From assembly GCA_950295325.1 (NCBI GenBank), contig OX485803.1, positions 36,969,554 to 37,029,553 on the forward strand: a stretch of 60,000 nucleotides of DNA. The letters run 5' to 3'. Shown in pieces: positions 22,393 to 33,998 of the stretch. The notes below the pieces were generated by a model that saw only the letters and a program-made list of their open reading frames with translations, searched no databases and had not been told where the DNA came from. Source of the DNA: Polytrichum commune (taxonomy: Eukaryota > Streptophyta > Polytrichopsida > Polytrichales > Polytrichaceae). A program made the position numbers and the translations under genes. The stretch's first letter is position 1. The number at the start of each line of letters is the position of its first letter.

Positions 22393-23375
22393 CTCAAGAA
22401 TGCTTAAAATTCACAAGAGCCTTAAACTCACACACAAGAGCATACAATTTGAAATTTTTGGCCAAGGCCTCAACCCCATGTACAAGAGCTAACAATCACA
22501 AACTTTTGGCCAATGCCTTAACCTCACACACAAGAGCCACTAATCTGATATGTTTGGCCAAGGCTTTAACCTCATATACAAGAGCCCACAATCTGAAATA
22601 TTTGGCCAAGGCCTTAACATCACATTCAAAAGCCTACAATCTGAAATTGTTGGCCAAGGCCTTAACCTCACACACAAGAGCCAACAATTTGAAATTTTTG
22701 GCCAAGGCCTCAACACCATATACAAGAGCTAACAATCTGAAATTTTTGGGCAAGGGCTTAACCTCACACACAAGAGCCCCTAATCTGATATGTTTGGCCA
22801 AGGCCTTAACCTCATATACAAGAGCCCACAATCTGAAATATTTGGCCAAGGCCTTAACCTCACATACAAGACCATAGAATCTGATATGTTTGGAGAAGGC
22901 CTTAACCTCACACACAAGAGCCACTAATCTGATATGTTTGGAGAAGGCCTTAACATCACATACAAGAGCAACTAATATGATATGTTTGGCCAAGGACTTA
23001 ACCTCACAAACAAGAGCCTACAATCTGAAATTTTTGGCCAAGGCCTTAACCTCATATACAAACCATAGAATCTGAAAGTTGTGGCCAAGGCCTTAACCTC
23101 ACATACAAGAGCATAGAATATGAAATTTTTGGGCAACGGCTTAACCTCACACACAAGAGCCAACAATCTGAAATTTTTGGCCAAGGCCTCAACACCATAT
23201 ACAAGAGCTAACAATCTGAAATCTTTGGGCAAGGGCTTAACCTCACACACAAGAGCCACTAATATGATATGTTTGGCCAAGGACTCAACCTCACAAACAA
23301 GAGCCTACAATCTGAAATTTTTGGCCAAGGGCTTAACCTCAAAAACAAGAGCATAGAATCTGAAATTTTTGGGCC
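22393..23375. repeat. 48-bp minisatellite, about 20 copies
   Basis: The unit is 48 bp, with consensus around CTCACACACAAGAGCC, then AATCTGAAATTTTTGGCC and AAGGCCTTAAC. About twenty copies run head to tail; a few are a little shorter. Because 48 is 16 codons, frames stay open on both strands. For example, the plus strand from 22323 encodes 16-residue repeats such as LTSHTRANNLKFLAKA. Synonymous bias is not evident and neighbouring units interrupt the frames, so I treat it as a non-coding minisatellite. Confidence 0.85.
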
Positions 23376-23780
23376 ATTAAAAGTGAGAGCATCCAAAAAT
23401 CCTAACCAAATCAACACCTGAATCCAACTCAAGAATAAGGACTACACATCTAGGGCAATCGGAAGTGAGAGCATTCACCTGAAACAAGGTTGACAATCTC
23501 GTAGAAACGGAGTTGAGAGTCCGAGCACTCAATAGGTTGGAGTAGCACAATGCTTGGGCTTGAAAGTATTACATGCCGAAATAGGAGAGCATGTGCTTGG
23601 AGCGGCACAATGTGAAAAGGGTGCACGGGGATGTGACCATAATTGGAAGGAGATATGCATTCAATGCATTACATTAATGGGATGAATCTGAACTTAACTA
23701 GGGGATCTTAACTAATATTGCACATAATGACAGAGGATGCAATATATAACATTATGGCTATAATGCCACATGCAAAAATC
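23376..23780. other. No gene seen
   Basis: A transition between the 48-bp array and the palindromic satellite. It contains a few AGTGAGAGCAT-type short repeats (23383, 23463) and no supported coding region. Confidence 0.4.
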
Positions 23781-23784
23781 TGGG

Positions 23785-25310
23785 ATGAACCCCATACCCG
23801 GGGACCCTCTCGGAACCGAGAGGGTTCCCAAATAGTCAAACCCCTTGACAAATATGAACCCCAAAAAGAAACCCCCAACCACTGGATGAAACCCCCAACC
23901 ACTGGAACCTCTCAAAACCGAGAGGGTCCATAAGTAGTCCAACCACTCAACTTGACAAAATCTAATTACCTACCTAATCCACATACATTCATGTAAAAAT
24001 GAATACTATCCATACTATCCCCACCTTGACCCTCTCAGTTCCGAGAGGGTCTCACTGTCAAGGATACACAAACGTTTTCAACCTAAGTACCTACGTAATA
24101 CACATACATGCACATACAGAAGGCACATAATAGTTGTGAAAATCTGGTCCTTACTATCACAACCTACACCCGAGAGGGTATCACTCTCATGCATACACAA
24201 AAATTTCAAACGTAAGTACCCACCTAGTCCACATACATTCACATCCACAAGGCACATCATAGTTGTAAAAATTTGGTCCATACTATCCCAACATTGACCC
24301 TCTCGGTTCCGAGAGGGTGGGCCTCTTATGAATACACATACATTAACAACCTCAGTACCTACCTAGTCCACATACATACACATAGACAAGTCAAGTCATA
24401 GTTGTCAAAATCTGCTCAATACTATCCCCAACTTGACCCTCTCGGTTCCGAGAGGGTCTCACTAACATGCACCCAAAATCAATTTCATTATTACTAACTA
24501 GATGGACCACATACATACACATAGACAAGCCAAATCATAATTGTCAAAATCTGGTCCATACTAACCCCAAATTCACCCTCTCGGTTCCGAGAGGGTCTCA
24601 CTCTCATGCACACACAAAAGTTTTGAACATGAATAACTAGTTGGTCCAAATACATTCACATAAACAAGCCAAATCAGAGTTGTCGAAATGTGGTCCACAC
24701 TATCCCAACCTCGACCCTCTCGGTTCCGAGAGGGTCTCCCTCTCATGCACTCGCAAACATTTTCAACATGAATTACTAGTTGGTCCACATACATTCACAT
24801 ACAAAAGCCACATCATAGTTTTCAAAATCTGGTCCATACTAAACCCATCCTAGACACTGTCGGTTCCGAGAGAGTCTCATCCTAGTGCACATACAAAAAT
24901 TCTCAACATGAATTACTAATTGGTCCACAAAGAAACATATACACAAGCCACATCATAGTTGTCAAAATCTGGTCCATACTATCCCCATCTTGACCCTCTC
25001 GGTTCCGAGAGGGTCTCACTCTCTTGCACACACAAAACTTTTGAAGATGAATAACTAGTTGGTCCAAATACATTTACATACACAAGCAAAATCATAGTTG
25101 TCATAATCTGGTCCTTAATATCCCCACCTTGACCCTCTGGGTTTCGAGAGGGTCTCCCTTTCATGCACCCGCAAACAATTTCAACATGAATAACTAGCTG
25201 GTCCACATACAGTCACATACTGAAGCCACATCATAGTTGTGAAAATCTGGTCCATACTAAAACCATCCTAGACCCTCTCAGTTCCGAGAGGGTCGGCCTC
25301 TTATGGACAT
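23785..25310. repeat. Palindromic satellite, array 1 (about 11 units of 139 bp)
   Basis: Head-to-tail units of about 137-141 bp run from about 24028 to 25310, preceded by two diverged units (23797 and 23912). Each has an inverted repeat made of arms GACCCTCTCGG and CCGAGAGGGTC separated by TT, then a spacer with TGCACACACAAAA, an AACATGAATAACTAG block, a TCCACATACATTCACATAC block and CAAAATCTGGTCCATACT. The inverted repeat is conserved while spacers vary. The array lies just past the last exon (25473) of the minus-strand methyltransferase-like gene. Confidence 0.9.
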
Positions 25311-25472
25311 AAGATAAGTAATTGAAAGAGAGATTGAAAGGTAAAAAACACATAAGATGATGGAGTTAAATGGGGTTTAAAAAGGGAAATGGAAATTCAA
25401 CAAGGGAATTTGTAAGTAACTCAAACATAAAGAAAACATAGAGAATAGGGGTTCCAAACGCACCAGGTGTAG

Positions 25473-27853
25473 TCAACAACTAGGACTATCATGTCTATCA
25501 CTAACCTCGCCCTGGTCGGCCTCTATGTCTAGGAAATCAAATACTACTTTGTTGAGAGGGCGAATGCGACGAGGAGGTGGGGAAGGTGCTTCTGCCAAAA
25601 GATTGGCAAGGTCAGCGGTATACGAAGCGAGCTGGAAGGTTGTCGAAGGGGTTGCAAACATGTCCGCATTAAGGACACGAATGGGACTCTCATTTTGAAC
25701 TCTGCACAGTCAAAACGGAAAAGCAAAACAAATTAGTACAAGCCAAAAAATCCGATAGAAGAAGATACAAATACAAGCAAGTAAGAAGACAAGAATGAAC
25801 TTACGCACACAGCAAATCGAAATTGCGTTTTGCCATCTTCCAGGGAGGAGGAGCAAAAACGGATCCTCGTTGTGGGGCAGCATGCTGAGAGTGTGTTCTT
25901 GCTTAGTTTCACGCATAGGGAGGAGGATGGACTTAAAGATGTCGAGATCGGACTCAAGCGCCATTATATGGCGTTGAATGGAACGACATGCAATCACGGA
26001 ACCTCCTATAAAAACAAAATGTCATAAGATGAGCATAAGGGAATGAATGGGAAATAAAGCAAGGAAAAAAAAACCGACTAAGGCCACATTGTCAATCCAT
26101 AATAATGTCGTCCTTATCCGTGAGGGCGGAGAAAATGATGGAGAAGAACTCCGGGTGCTTCTCACGAGCACCTCTCTAAGGGACACCGTCTTCCCTCATC
26201 GACTGGTTCTTGACATCCGCAAAACTGTTGAGCCAACCATCTCTCTTCAGATTGTAACCCATGTCTTCGAAGTCCGAAGTCCAGACATTCAAAACCGAAT
26301 CATTGCGCACGAGAACCTTGATGAAGAACTTGCGAGTCTGTAAGAAATGAAAATAGTAGTATTAGGAAAACAAAATGGAAGAGAAAAAAAGAGAAAACTA
26401 GAAATGGATGAGGCAAGAAAGACATACCAAATCAGCTGGATTAGTAGGCAATTGGAGGTCGAGGTCATTCATCCCAAACCAGTCTTCGGCAACGTAGAAA
26501 TCCTCTGTGTGTGCCCAGTTATGTATGGATCTAGAGACGTCAGGATCGGCGGCGTGTGCAAAGACAAGGACGCCGTCATCATGGAGGTTTGCGTTAGCAA
26601 AGGCAAATAGAACCTCAAAGTAAGAGGAAGAACGCTTGTTCCATTGAGGAACATCGGACGAAGATGACGAGATGCCAGGAACACATAGGTTCTCCGGCAC
26701 ATCTGCGAAGAGAAGATCAAGCCCTGTGTGCACGTTAGGTTTGGTATTAGGACGAATACGACCCGCTCCCACCTGGAAATAAAAAAGCCAAAGAAAAATA
26801 TAAAAAACCAATTGGTGAAATAGAATGAATGAACGAGAAAACAACAGAATGTCGCACAAACCTTAGTAAGAAATTCCTGGATGCGACGGTAAGCCGGGGG
26901 GGCAACCTTGGACCGCATGAGTTCCTCTATGAGCTTCCCCATGTCGACATTCTTAAGCAAAGAGAGAGAAGACGACTTCTCCGAAGAAGTTGCGGAGGTA
27001 TCCAGAGCGACGGCCTTCCTCTTGCGTGGCACGGAGGGAATGGTGACACCGCTATGGGAAGGAGCAGGAACATGGTCTCGAGAAGGGACAGAAGGAGTGG
27101 CCGTTGGACTTCCGACAACTGTGGTAGCGGGAGTGCGCTGAACAGAGGCCTTGGTGAAAGAATGGGTGGACACTTGACTAGAAGCTACCCTCTTACCCTT
27201 GCCTTTGGCCTTCACCGGCGCTACCTCTTTGTCAATGGCGGCAGGAGTAAGATTCTCATCTTCATCTGGCTCTTCCTCCAATTCAATGACCTCAGGGGCA
27301 GCGGAAACAAGGCTCCTGTAGAGGGGTTCTTCAACTTCTGGAACAAATCCACGAGAACAATCCAGGTACCAACCACCAGCGACCAAATGGACGTGTGGAA
27401 ATTTTGCAAGTTGCATGGGCGTGTACACAAAAAGGTTGGAGTTGTCATCGACCCACTCGTGAAGGAAAGACGGCAATGACGAAGCTGGAAGAGCATTCTT
27501 AACGACAAGCTCACGGTGAATGTACCTACGAAGTGAAGAAAATTAGAACAAAAGAATGTAGTGAAAAGAAACGAAGATATGAAGCACGAAAGAAAAAGAA
27601 AAAATGATTACCGGTAAGCAACGCGCTTGATAGCAATTGGTCCTTCCTCGAACTCCATGAGATTGAGCCCTTTGGTGAACTTGAAGTCACCTTTGTCATC
27701 AAAATATACTCGAAATGCCTTGTCCCACAAAATGAGCCTCCAATGCTCTACAAAATGAGCAAGTGGGAAAAGGTCCTCCATAGAAACCCAGTTAATGTCG
27801 ATGGAGCATTCATTTTCAAATGAGGCAATCTCACCCTCAACCCCTTTCTCCAA
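25473..27853 (-). pseudogene. DNA methyltransferase-like C-terminal half of ParB-MTase gene (exons e-j)
   Basis: Exons inferred from splice sites, minus strand: 27853-27612, 27525-26862, 26772-26428, 26337-26079, 26005-25805 and 25701-25473. Phases agree through the 26005-25805 exon; the last junction does not keep the longest frame, so the end is provisional. Exon f has an acidic, then basic and S/T/P-rich linker (KGKGKRVASS; RKRKAVALD). Exon g reads GLDLLFADVPENL, where the DPPY-type motif IV would be, then DDGVLVFAHAADPDVSRSI. Exon h has KFFIKVLVRN and EKHPEFFSIIFSALTDK. Exon i has GSVIACRSIQRHIMALESD, matching motif I of beta-class N4/N6 DNA methylases (E.K......li...s, D...G.GS..AC...R...iE.D). 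In-frame TAG at 26176-26178 and TGA at 26092-26094 suggest decay. Likely joined to 35559-33999 across a satellite-filled intron. Confidence 0.65.
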
Positions 27854-27904
27854 CTAAGATAACAGCAAAACAAAATAAGTCCAAGATGGAAAGCCGACAC
27901 TAAA

Positions 27905-28904
27905 AATCTCAACTTAAGTACCATCCTAGTCCACATACAATGACATACAAAAGCCACATCAAGGTTGTCAAAATCTGGTCCATACTAAAACCATCCTAGA
28001 CCCTCTCGGTTCCGAGAGGGTCTCATCCTAGTGCACACACAAAACTTCTCAACATGAATAACTAGCTGTTTCAAAAACAGGTCCATACTAAAACAATCCT
28101 AGACCCTCTCGGTTCCGAGAGGGTTCGTTGCTAGTGCAGAAACAAGAAATTTCAAAATGAATAACTGGCTTGTCCACATACATTCACATATACAAGCCAC
28201 ATCATAGTTATTAAAATCTGGTCCATACTATCCCCAACTTGATCCTCTCGGTTCCGAGAGGGTCTCATTCTAATGCAATCACAATCCATTTAAACATGAA
28301 TTACTAGTTTGTCCACATACATTCACATACAAAAGCCACATCAAGGCTGTCAAAATCTGGTCCATAACAAAACCATCATAGACCCTCTGGGTTCCGAAAG
28401 GGTCTCATCCTAGTGCACAGCCAAGAAATTTCAAAATGAATAACTAGCCGGTCCACATACAGTCACATACTCAATCCACATCATAGTTGTCAAAATCTGG
28501 TCCATACTAAAACCATAGTAGACCCTCTCGGTTCCGAGAGGGTCTCATCCTAGTGAACACACAAAACTTATAAACATGAATTACTAATTGGTCCACAAAC
28601 ATTCATATACACAAGCCACATCATAGTTGTCAAAATCTGGTCCTTACTATCCCCACCTTGGCCCTCTCGGTTCCGAGAGGGTCTCACTCTCATGCACACA
28701 CAAACAATTTCAACATGAATAACTAGCTGGTCCACAAACACTCACATACTGAAGCCACATCATAGTTGTCAAAATCTGGTCTTTAATATCCCCAAGTTGA
28801 CACTCTCGGTTCCGAGAGGGTCTCCCTCTCATGCACCCGCAAACAATTTCAACATGAATTACTACTTGGTCCACATACATTCAAATACAAAAGCCATCCT
28901 AGAC
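27905..28904. repeat. Palindromic satellite, array 2 (about 7 units)
   Basis: Inverted repeats occur near 28001, 28103, 28243, 28381, 28521, 28661 and 28799, at about 139-bp spacing except for one short 102-bp unit. The array ends at CATCCTAGAC (28904), where the 28905-32720 element is inserted, and continues at 32721. Arrays 2 and 3 were one intronic array. Confidence 0.9.
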
Positions 28905-29702
28905 TGTGGTACTTTTGGGCCACCCCCTTTCGAGGGAGCCTAAAAGTATCACACAAGCCCTTCGGTGAAGGTGGCCTGCATTTGCAGGCGCCCAAGCCGA
29001 ACCCGGATGATAGGTGTATAACGTGAGTAGTTAGATTTTTAAGGGAGATTAAATATGCGTCGTAGTACCTCCGGAGGTTAGGCCTTAGTTTTTTACTAGT
29101 GTGGCTTTAAACTCCACTAACCAATTTCATATCTAGTTCTAACCTTAACCTACAACCTATTCTACGCGCAGACGCACCAGCCTTGAAACCAAGGCAATCC
29201 TAATTTGTGAATTGGGATGGTTCTGATACACCCAACCGGGTGTGACTCATACCACCCTAACTCAACGAACGGAATAACGACAATTTGATGGACCATTCAA
29301 TTCTTCCTATTTCTTTATTTAGTTCTATTTAGTTTTCTAAGCGAGGGAACTTGGCCTAAGTCCCACCCTTCACACAAATTCCTTCTTAATTACTTACTTT
29401 TGCTTGCACGTCCTAACTTACTACATTAACATATTAGGCATCACCCCTTACCTCGGGTCTCTTGCCAACAAGGGTTTACGATTTATTTGGTATGTTTTGA
29501 TTGTTAAATGTGTTTACACTGGATAGACCACGAAATGCACCTCAATGGGACCAGGGTGACGGGCGACCTGTAGGTTCAACCTGTTGCGCAATCTTCATAA
29601 ATTGGGGCCATTACTCCCAATCTATGGGGCCAACAACATAATAGTGGATTCGCGGGTCATTAACCCCACCTTTCCACCAACAACATTCAGAGTGGTCGTG
29701 TC

Positions 29703-30675
29703 TGTCGCGCACCTCTCCATGAGGAGTGGCCGAAACACCATGGGCACAAGGGGGACCCCGGAGTGACACCCGGGACTTGTGGCGCCGTTGGTGAGAGGGC
29801 CCAAGTGATCCTAGTGTGGGTGAGGGCCCCGGGCGTTGGGAACGCCTCCCACCCACGGAGACTAGGAGGCACAAGGGTAAGGCCATGAGTTATGCGTAGC
29901 TCATGGCGTGGTGATTCTAGAATGCTCAAGAACACCTCAATCGGAGGTGTGAGCTAGGAGTTATGGCCATTTGAGTGGGGCGCTGTCCCGGGACAGCGCC
30001 CTGGTACAGCAGTGCCTGGGAGTGATTCCCCGGACTGCCAAGGTTCAAACAGGCATAACTTCCTCAAGACTTGCCCGAGTGGGGCAAGTGAGGAGTCCAT
30101 CGGCATCTACGTGAAGCGTAGATGAAGATGGAGTGGTTGGTTGTTATGATCAGACATCATACAAGGAAGTTATGATGGTCTGAAGCTGCTGGGGGGTTCT
30201 AGGCCCAGCAGCTAAAGGAAAATGTCCACTTGGCCCCAACTCTTGGTAGAGAGACAAGAGGTTGGTTGACGGTGGGGTAGGGGCCCCGCGTAGAGTCCTA
30301 GAGGCTTATATGGGTGAGGTGGTGTGGCCTCACCCACCCGAGGCCGAACGGCAAGGCCTCCATGGGCTTTGGCCTATTGTGAGGCCATAGTTGCCTAGTA
30401 TGGTTCGGGTTGTTGTAGTGTTGCTCCGGCAACGCGATGATCAACATAGGATTGGACTTCCATGGATGGAAGTCCACAATGGGGAAATGGGTTACCGATT
30501 AAGGGGTGAGTCCCGAAAGCAAAGTAGGAGGGTTGGTTCCCTCCTATGAACTATTGGTCCGGGGTAAGAGGAGCTAACCATTAGCATGGCGGAATGCGAA
30601 GGGTTAGGGACTCGTAACCTTTGCTAGAATTGAAAATTGGCAAGATTATTAAGGGACCTAGCAAGGGTTGCGACA
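29703..30675 (+). mobile_element. Solo LTR, family A (copy 2), TSD GTGTC
   Basis: This 973-bp copy starts TGTCGCGCACCTCTCC and ends GGGTTGCGACA, flanked by exact GTGTC duplications (29698-29702 and 30676-30680). It contains a 22-bp palindrome near 29978-29999 made of arms GGCGCTGTCCC and GGGACAGCGCC. The TATATGGG motif near 30309 could be its TATA element. No internal region follows. Confidence 0.85.
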
Positions 30676-31339
30676 GTGTCGGTGATTAATCCGACTTACC
30701 ACACACGAAACTTGCTAATAAATGAAGCTACTAACACAAAACATACCAAGGGCCCCGAAAACAATGGAATTGGGTACTCCCTTGGCGGTCAAGTGGTCAA
30801 GCCACTTGACCTTACGAGATAGGTGAGTGGGTTTAGAGATGCGTACCTTAGCCGTGCTCCCTCCAATCCTAAATGGAAGGCTTAAGGTTAGTTAATTTAC
30901 CTCAATTTTCCTCGGTTGATTTGGGCTTGATGTAGGCCGAGCCGCTACCTCCTTCCTTGCTCCACTTTCCGAGCGTCGACCTTGCCTCCTTCTTTGTAAC
31001 TAGTTTGGTAGTAAGCGTACCTTAGTTAACAATTAAAATATAAAGTGTTATTCTGTCCTGTAATTTAATCCTAAGCATAATATTTATACTTAGTGCACCA
31101 AATTATCTTTCCAATGATCTAAAAATCACTCTAATCGGATAAGAAATGCAAAAGTTATGAGGGTTGGAAGTGTGAGGTCGATTCAACCGACCCTTCCAAC
31201 CCACCTATCTACCTTTTAACTTCAAAAATTCATAGCACATTCCTTACTACTTGGATCTAGGCTTTCCTTATACCATTGGAAAGCTATGAACAAGCTCTAA
31301 CTAGAAAAATTATGACATCAGCAGGTTAAGCTAATAGAA

Positions 31340-31880
31340 ATTCAGCGGACTCCTTGTAACACAGCAGTCAATCAAGAAGGCTTAAACTATGTATCTCGCC
31401 TTCAACAATTCATATCTAATTCAAATCTTAGTCAAATCAAACGTTCTATATGACCCTGGAGAGATATTAAAAAGATGTATTTGATAAAAATATGTGATTA
31501 GAAAGGTAAGCCGAAGTGAACCCAGCAGGTCCTCTGTAATGCAGCAGTCAACCAAAAGTTCTCAAACTATGTGTCCCATCTTGCACAATTCATATCTAAT
31601 TCAAATCATGCTCAAATCAAATGTTCTAAGCCATTTTGGAAAGCTACACAAAAGTTCTACTTGGGAAAAATATAATTTCTTGGAATTAAAATTCCTATTG
31701 GGCTCGCAGGTCTGATCCAGCAGCCGCTACCCACAAGACCACCCAGTTTTTCTACTCCATCTTTGAAAATCCATAACTAATTGTCATCTCAACCAAATCA
31801 CAAATGGGAAACGGCTATGGATAGCTATATGAAATCTCTCTAAGAGAAAAATGATAAGTATCTTGTTCTAGCTTTTGAAC
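31340..31880. repeat. Imperfect tandem repeat of about 175 bp
   Basis: Blocks with GCAGCAGTCAA, TTCATATCTAATTCAAATC and a GGAAAGCTA-like motif recur about three times with much divergence (near 31360, 31540 and 31730). It is internal to the 28905-32720 insertion and non-coding. Confidence 0.5.
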
Positions 31881-32720
31881 TAAGCCTTCAGGGCATTGGC
31901 AGATGAGGTCTATAATGCCTCTACTCAAAACTCTACCATCCAACCTACCTCTACAAAAGAAGGAATAATTTTGTTGGTGTGTTAATAAACACACAACCTA
32001 ACTAGGAGAGAGAGAGTAGAGGAGGTTCTCAAGCCTTTCTTTTAGACCATTGAGAATACATGCTAAAGGATTTTTTCCTAACTACATTGAAGCAGGGCTT
32101 CGCCCAAAAACTAGAGAAAGAGAGAGAGCTACAAGGTGGAAGGAGGGGTTTTTAAACCCTCTCACAAAAGGGTTGGACCCCTCCTCCACCGGATCCATTT
32201 TTCAAACCCTTTCCCGAAATTTTGGCTCGGGGGTTTTCCCGGTTGAGGTTGCCACCCTCTCGCCGAGGTGGCTCCGACAAAAAACCTTTAGAAATCTTTC
32301 TAATTTTTCCGCCATCGAGTTGGCAAGGGGGCAAGTGGGCAAGTATCCCCCTTGCTCTCTTTCTTTTTTTCTTCAAAATTCTTCACGCCGATTTTATCTT
32401 CTTACGTAAAACACCTCCAATAGTCTTGTGTGCCTCACACTAACTAATAAACTAACACTTGCTTAGCTAGCATCTACTAACATTTGCTTAATAACTAGCA
32501 TCTACTAATATTTGCTTAGCTAGTTGTTTTTACTAGCTAGCACATTTTTTCTACTTTGCTATCTTCTAGCACTACTTAGTTTCATTTTGACCTTCCTTCT
32601 TCTAGGCTAAATGCTAAATGAACTAATTTTTCCTAAATTCCCTATCAATTCTAACTTTTAATGCTAACATTCTAACTAAAAGTGATTCCGCAGAGTGGTG
32701 GACCACTCAAAGGGTTCACA

Positions 32721-33890
32721 TAGACCCTCTCGGTTCCGAGAGGGTCTCATCCTAGTGCACGCACAAAACTTCTCAACATGAATTACTAATTGGACCACAA
32801 ACATTCATATACACAAGCCACATCAGATGTTGTCAAAATCTGGTCCATACTAAAACCATACTAGACCCTCTCGGTTCCGAGAGGGTCTCAACCTAGTGCA
32901 CACACAAAACTTCTCAACATGAATAACTAGTTGTTTCAAAATCAGGTCCATACTGAAACAATCCTAGACCCTCTCGGTTCCGAGAGGGTTCGTTGCTAGT
33001 GCACAAACAAGAAATTACAAAATGAATAACTGGCTTGTCCACATACATTCACATATACAAGCCACATCCTAGTTTTTAAAATCTGGTCCATACTATCCCC
33101 AACTTGACCCTCTCGGTTCCGAGAGGGTCTCACTCTAATGCACCCACAAGCAATTTCAACATGAATTACTAGTTGGTCCACATACATTCACATACAAAAG
33201 CCACATAAAGGTTGTCAAAATCTGGTCCATAACAAAACCATCCTAGACCCTCTCGGTTCCGAGAGGGTCTCATCCTAGTGCACGCACAAAACTTCTCAAC
33301 ATGAATTACTAATTGGACCACAAGCATTCATATACACAAGCCACATCAGATGTTGTCAAAATCTGGTCCATACTAAAACCATACTAGACCCTCTCGGTTC
33401 CGAGAGGGTCTCAACCTAGTGCACACACAAAACTTCTCAACATGAATAACTAGCTGTTTCAAAATCAAGTCCATACTGAAACAATCCTAGACCCTCTCGG
33501 TTCCGAGAGGGTTCGTTGCTAGTGCACAAACAAGAAATTTCAAAATGAATAACTGGCTTGTCCACATACATTCACATATACAAGCCACATCCTAGTTTTT
33601 AAAATCTGGTCCATACTATCCCCAACTTGACCCTCTCGGTTCCGAGAGGGTCTCACTCTAATGCACCCACAAGCAATTTCAACATGAATAACTAGTTGGT
33701 CCACATACATTCACATACAAAAGCCACATAAAGGTTGTCAAAATCTGGTCCATAACAAAACCATCCTAGACCCTCTCGGTTCCGAGAGAGTCTCATCCTA
33801 GTGCACACACAAAACTTCTCAACCTGAATAACTAATTGGACCACATACAAACACATTCACAAGCCACATCACAATTGTCAAAATCTGGTG
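32721..33890. repeat. Palindromic satellite, array 3 with 524-bp higher-order unit
   Basis: Inverted repeats are near 32722, 32871, 32968, 33105, 33246, 33385, 33490, 33630 and 33770. Spacing runs 149, 97, 137 and 141 and then repeats (139, 105, 140, 140). The second set is nearly identical to the first, including the short monomer that lacks the TCCACATACATTCACATAC block. This is a four-monomer higher-order repeat of about 524 bp, duplicated once. It lies in the intron between exons d (33999) and e (27853). Confidence 0.85.
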
Positions 33891-33998
33891 AGGGTCGGCC
33901 TCTACTGCAATTCCAAGAATTTCAATATGTGACACTTGGTGGTCCACATACATACAAATACATAGTAGCCCATTATCCACATGAAGGTATTGAAGTAC

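Larger units (their letters stand above)
28905..32720. mobile_element. LTR-like insertion in the satellite, TSD TAGAC
   Basis: Left end TGTGGTACTTTTGGGCC, right end CTCAAAGGGTTCACA, flanked by the exact duplication TAGAC (28900-28904 and 32721-32725). Removing it re-forms a satellite palindrome exactly. A family A solo LTR (29703-30675) is nested inside, leaving about 2.8 kb. No retroelement coding region is recognisable. It may be a long solo LTR or a non-autonomous element. Frames at 30637-30822 and 32050-32443 have no domain support. Confidence 0.65.

Noticed and set aside
22323-22877. 184-codon repeat ORF as a real gene
   Set aside because: Frames are open on both strands because of the 48-bp unit; no start context or splice structure.
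24573-25206. Short ORFs in the satellite arrays (for example at 24573, 35690, 36828)
   Set aside because: They repeat with the unit and have no conserved protein features.
32050-32443. 119-codon ORF in the 28905-32720 insertion
   Set aside because: No domain and it overlaps other frames of similar length; likely chance.
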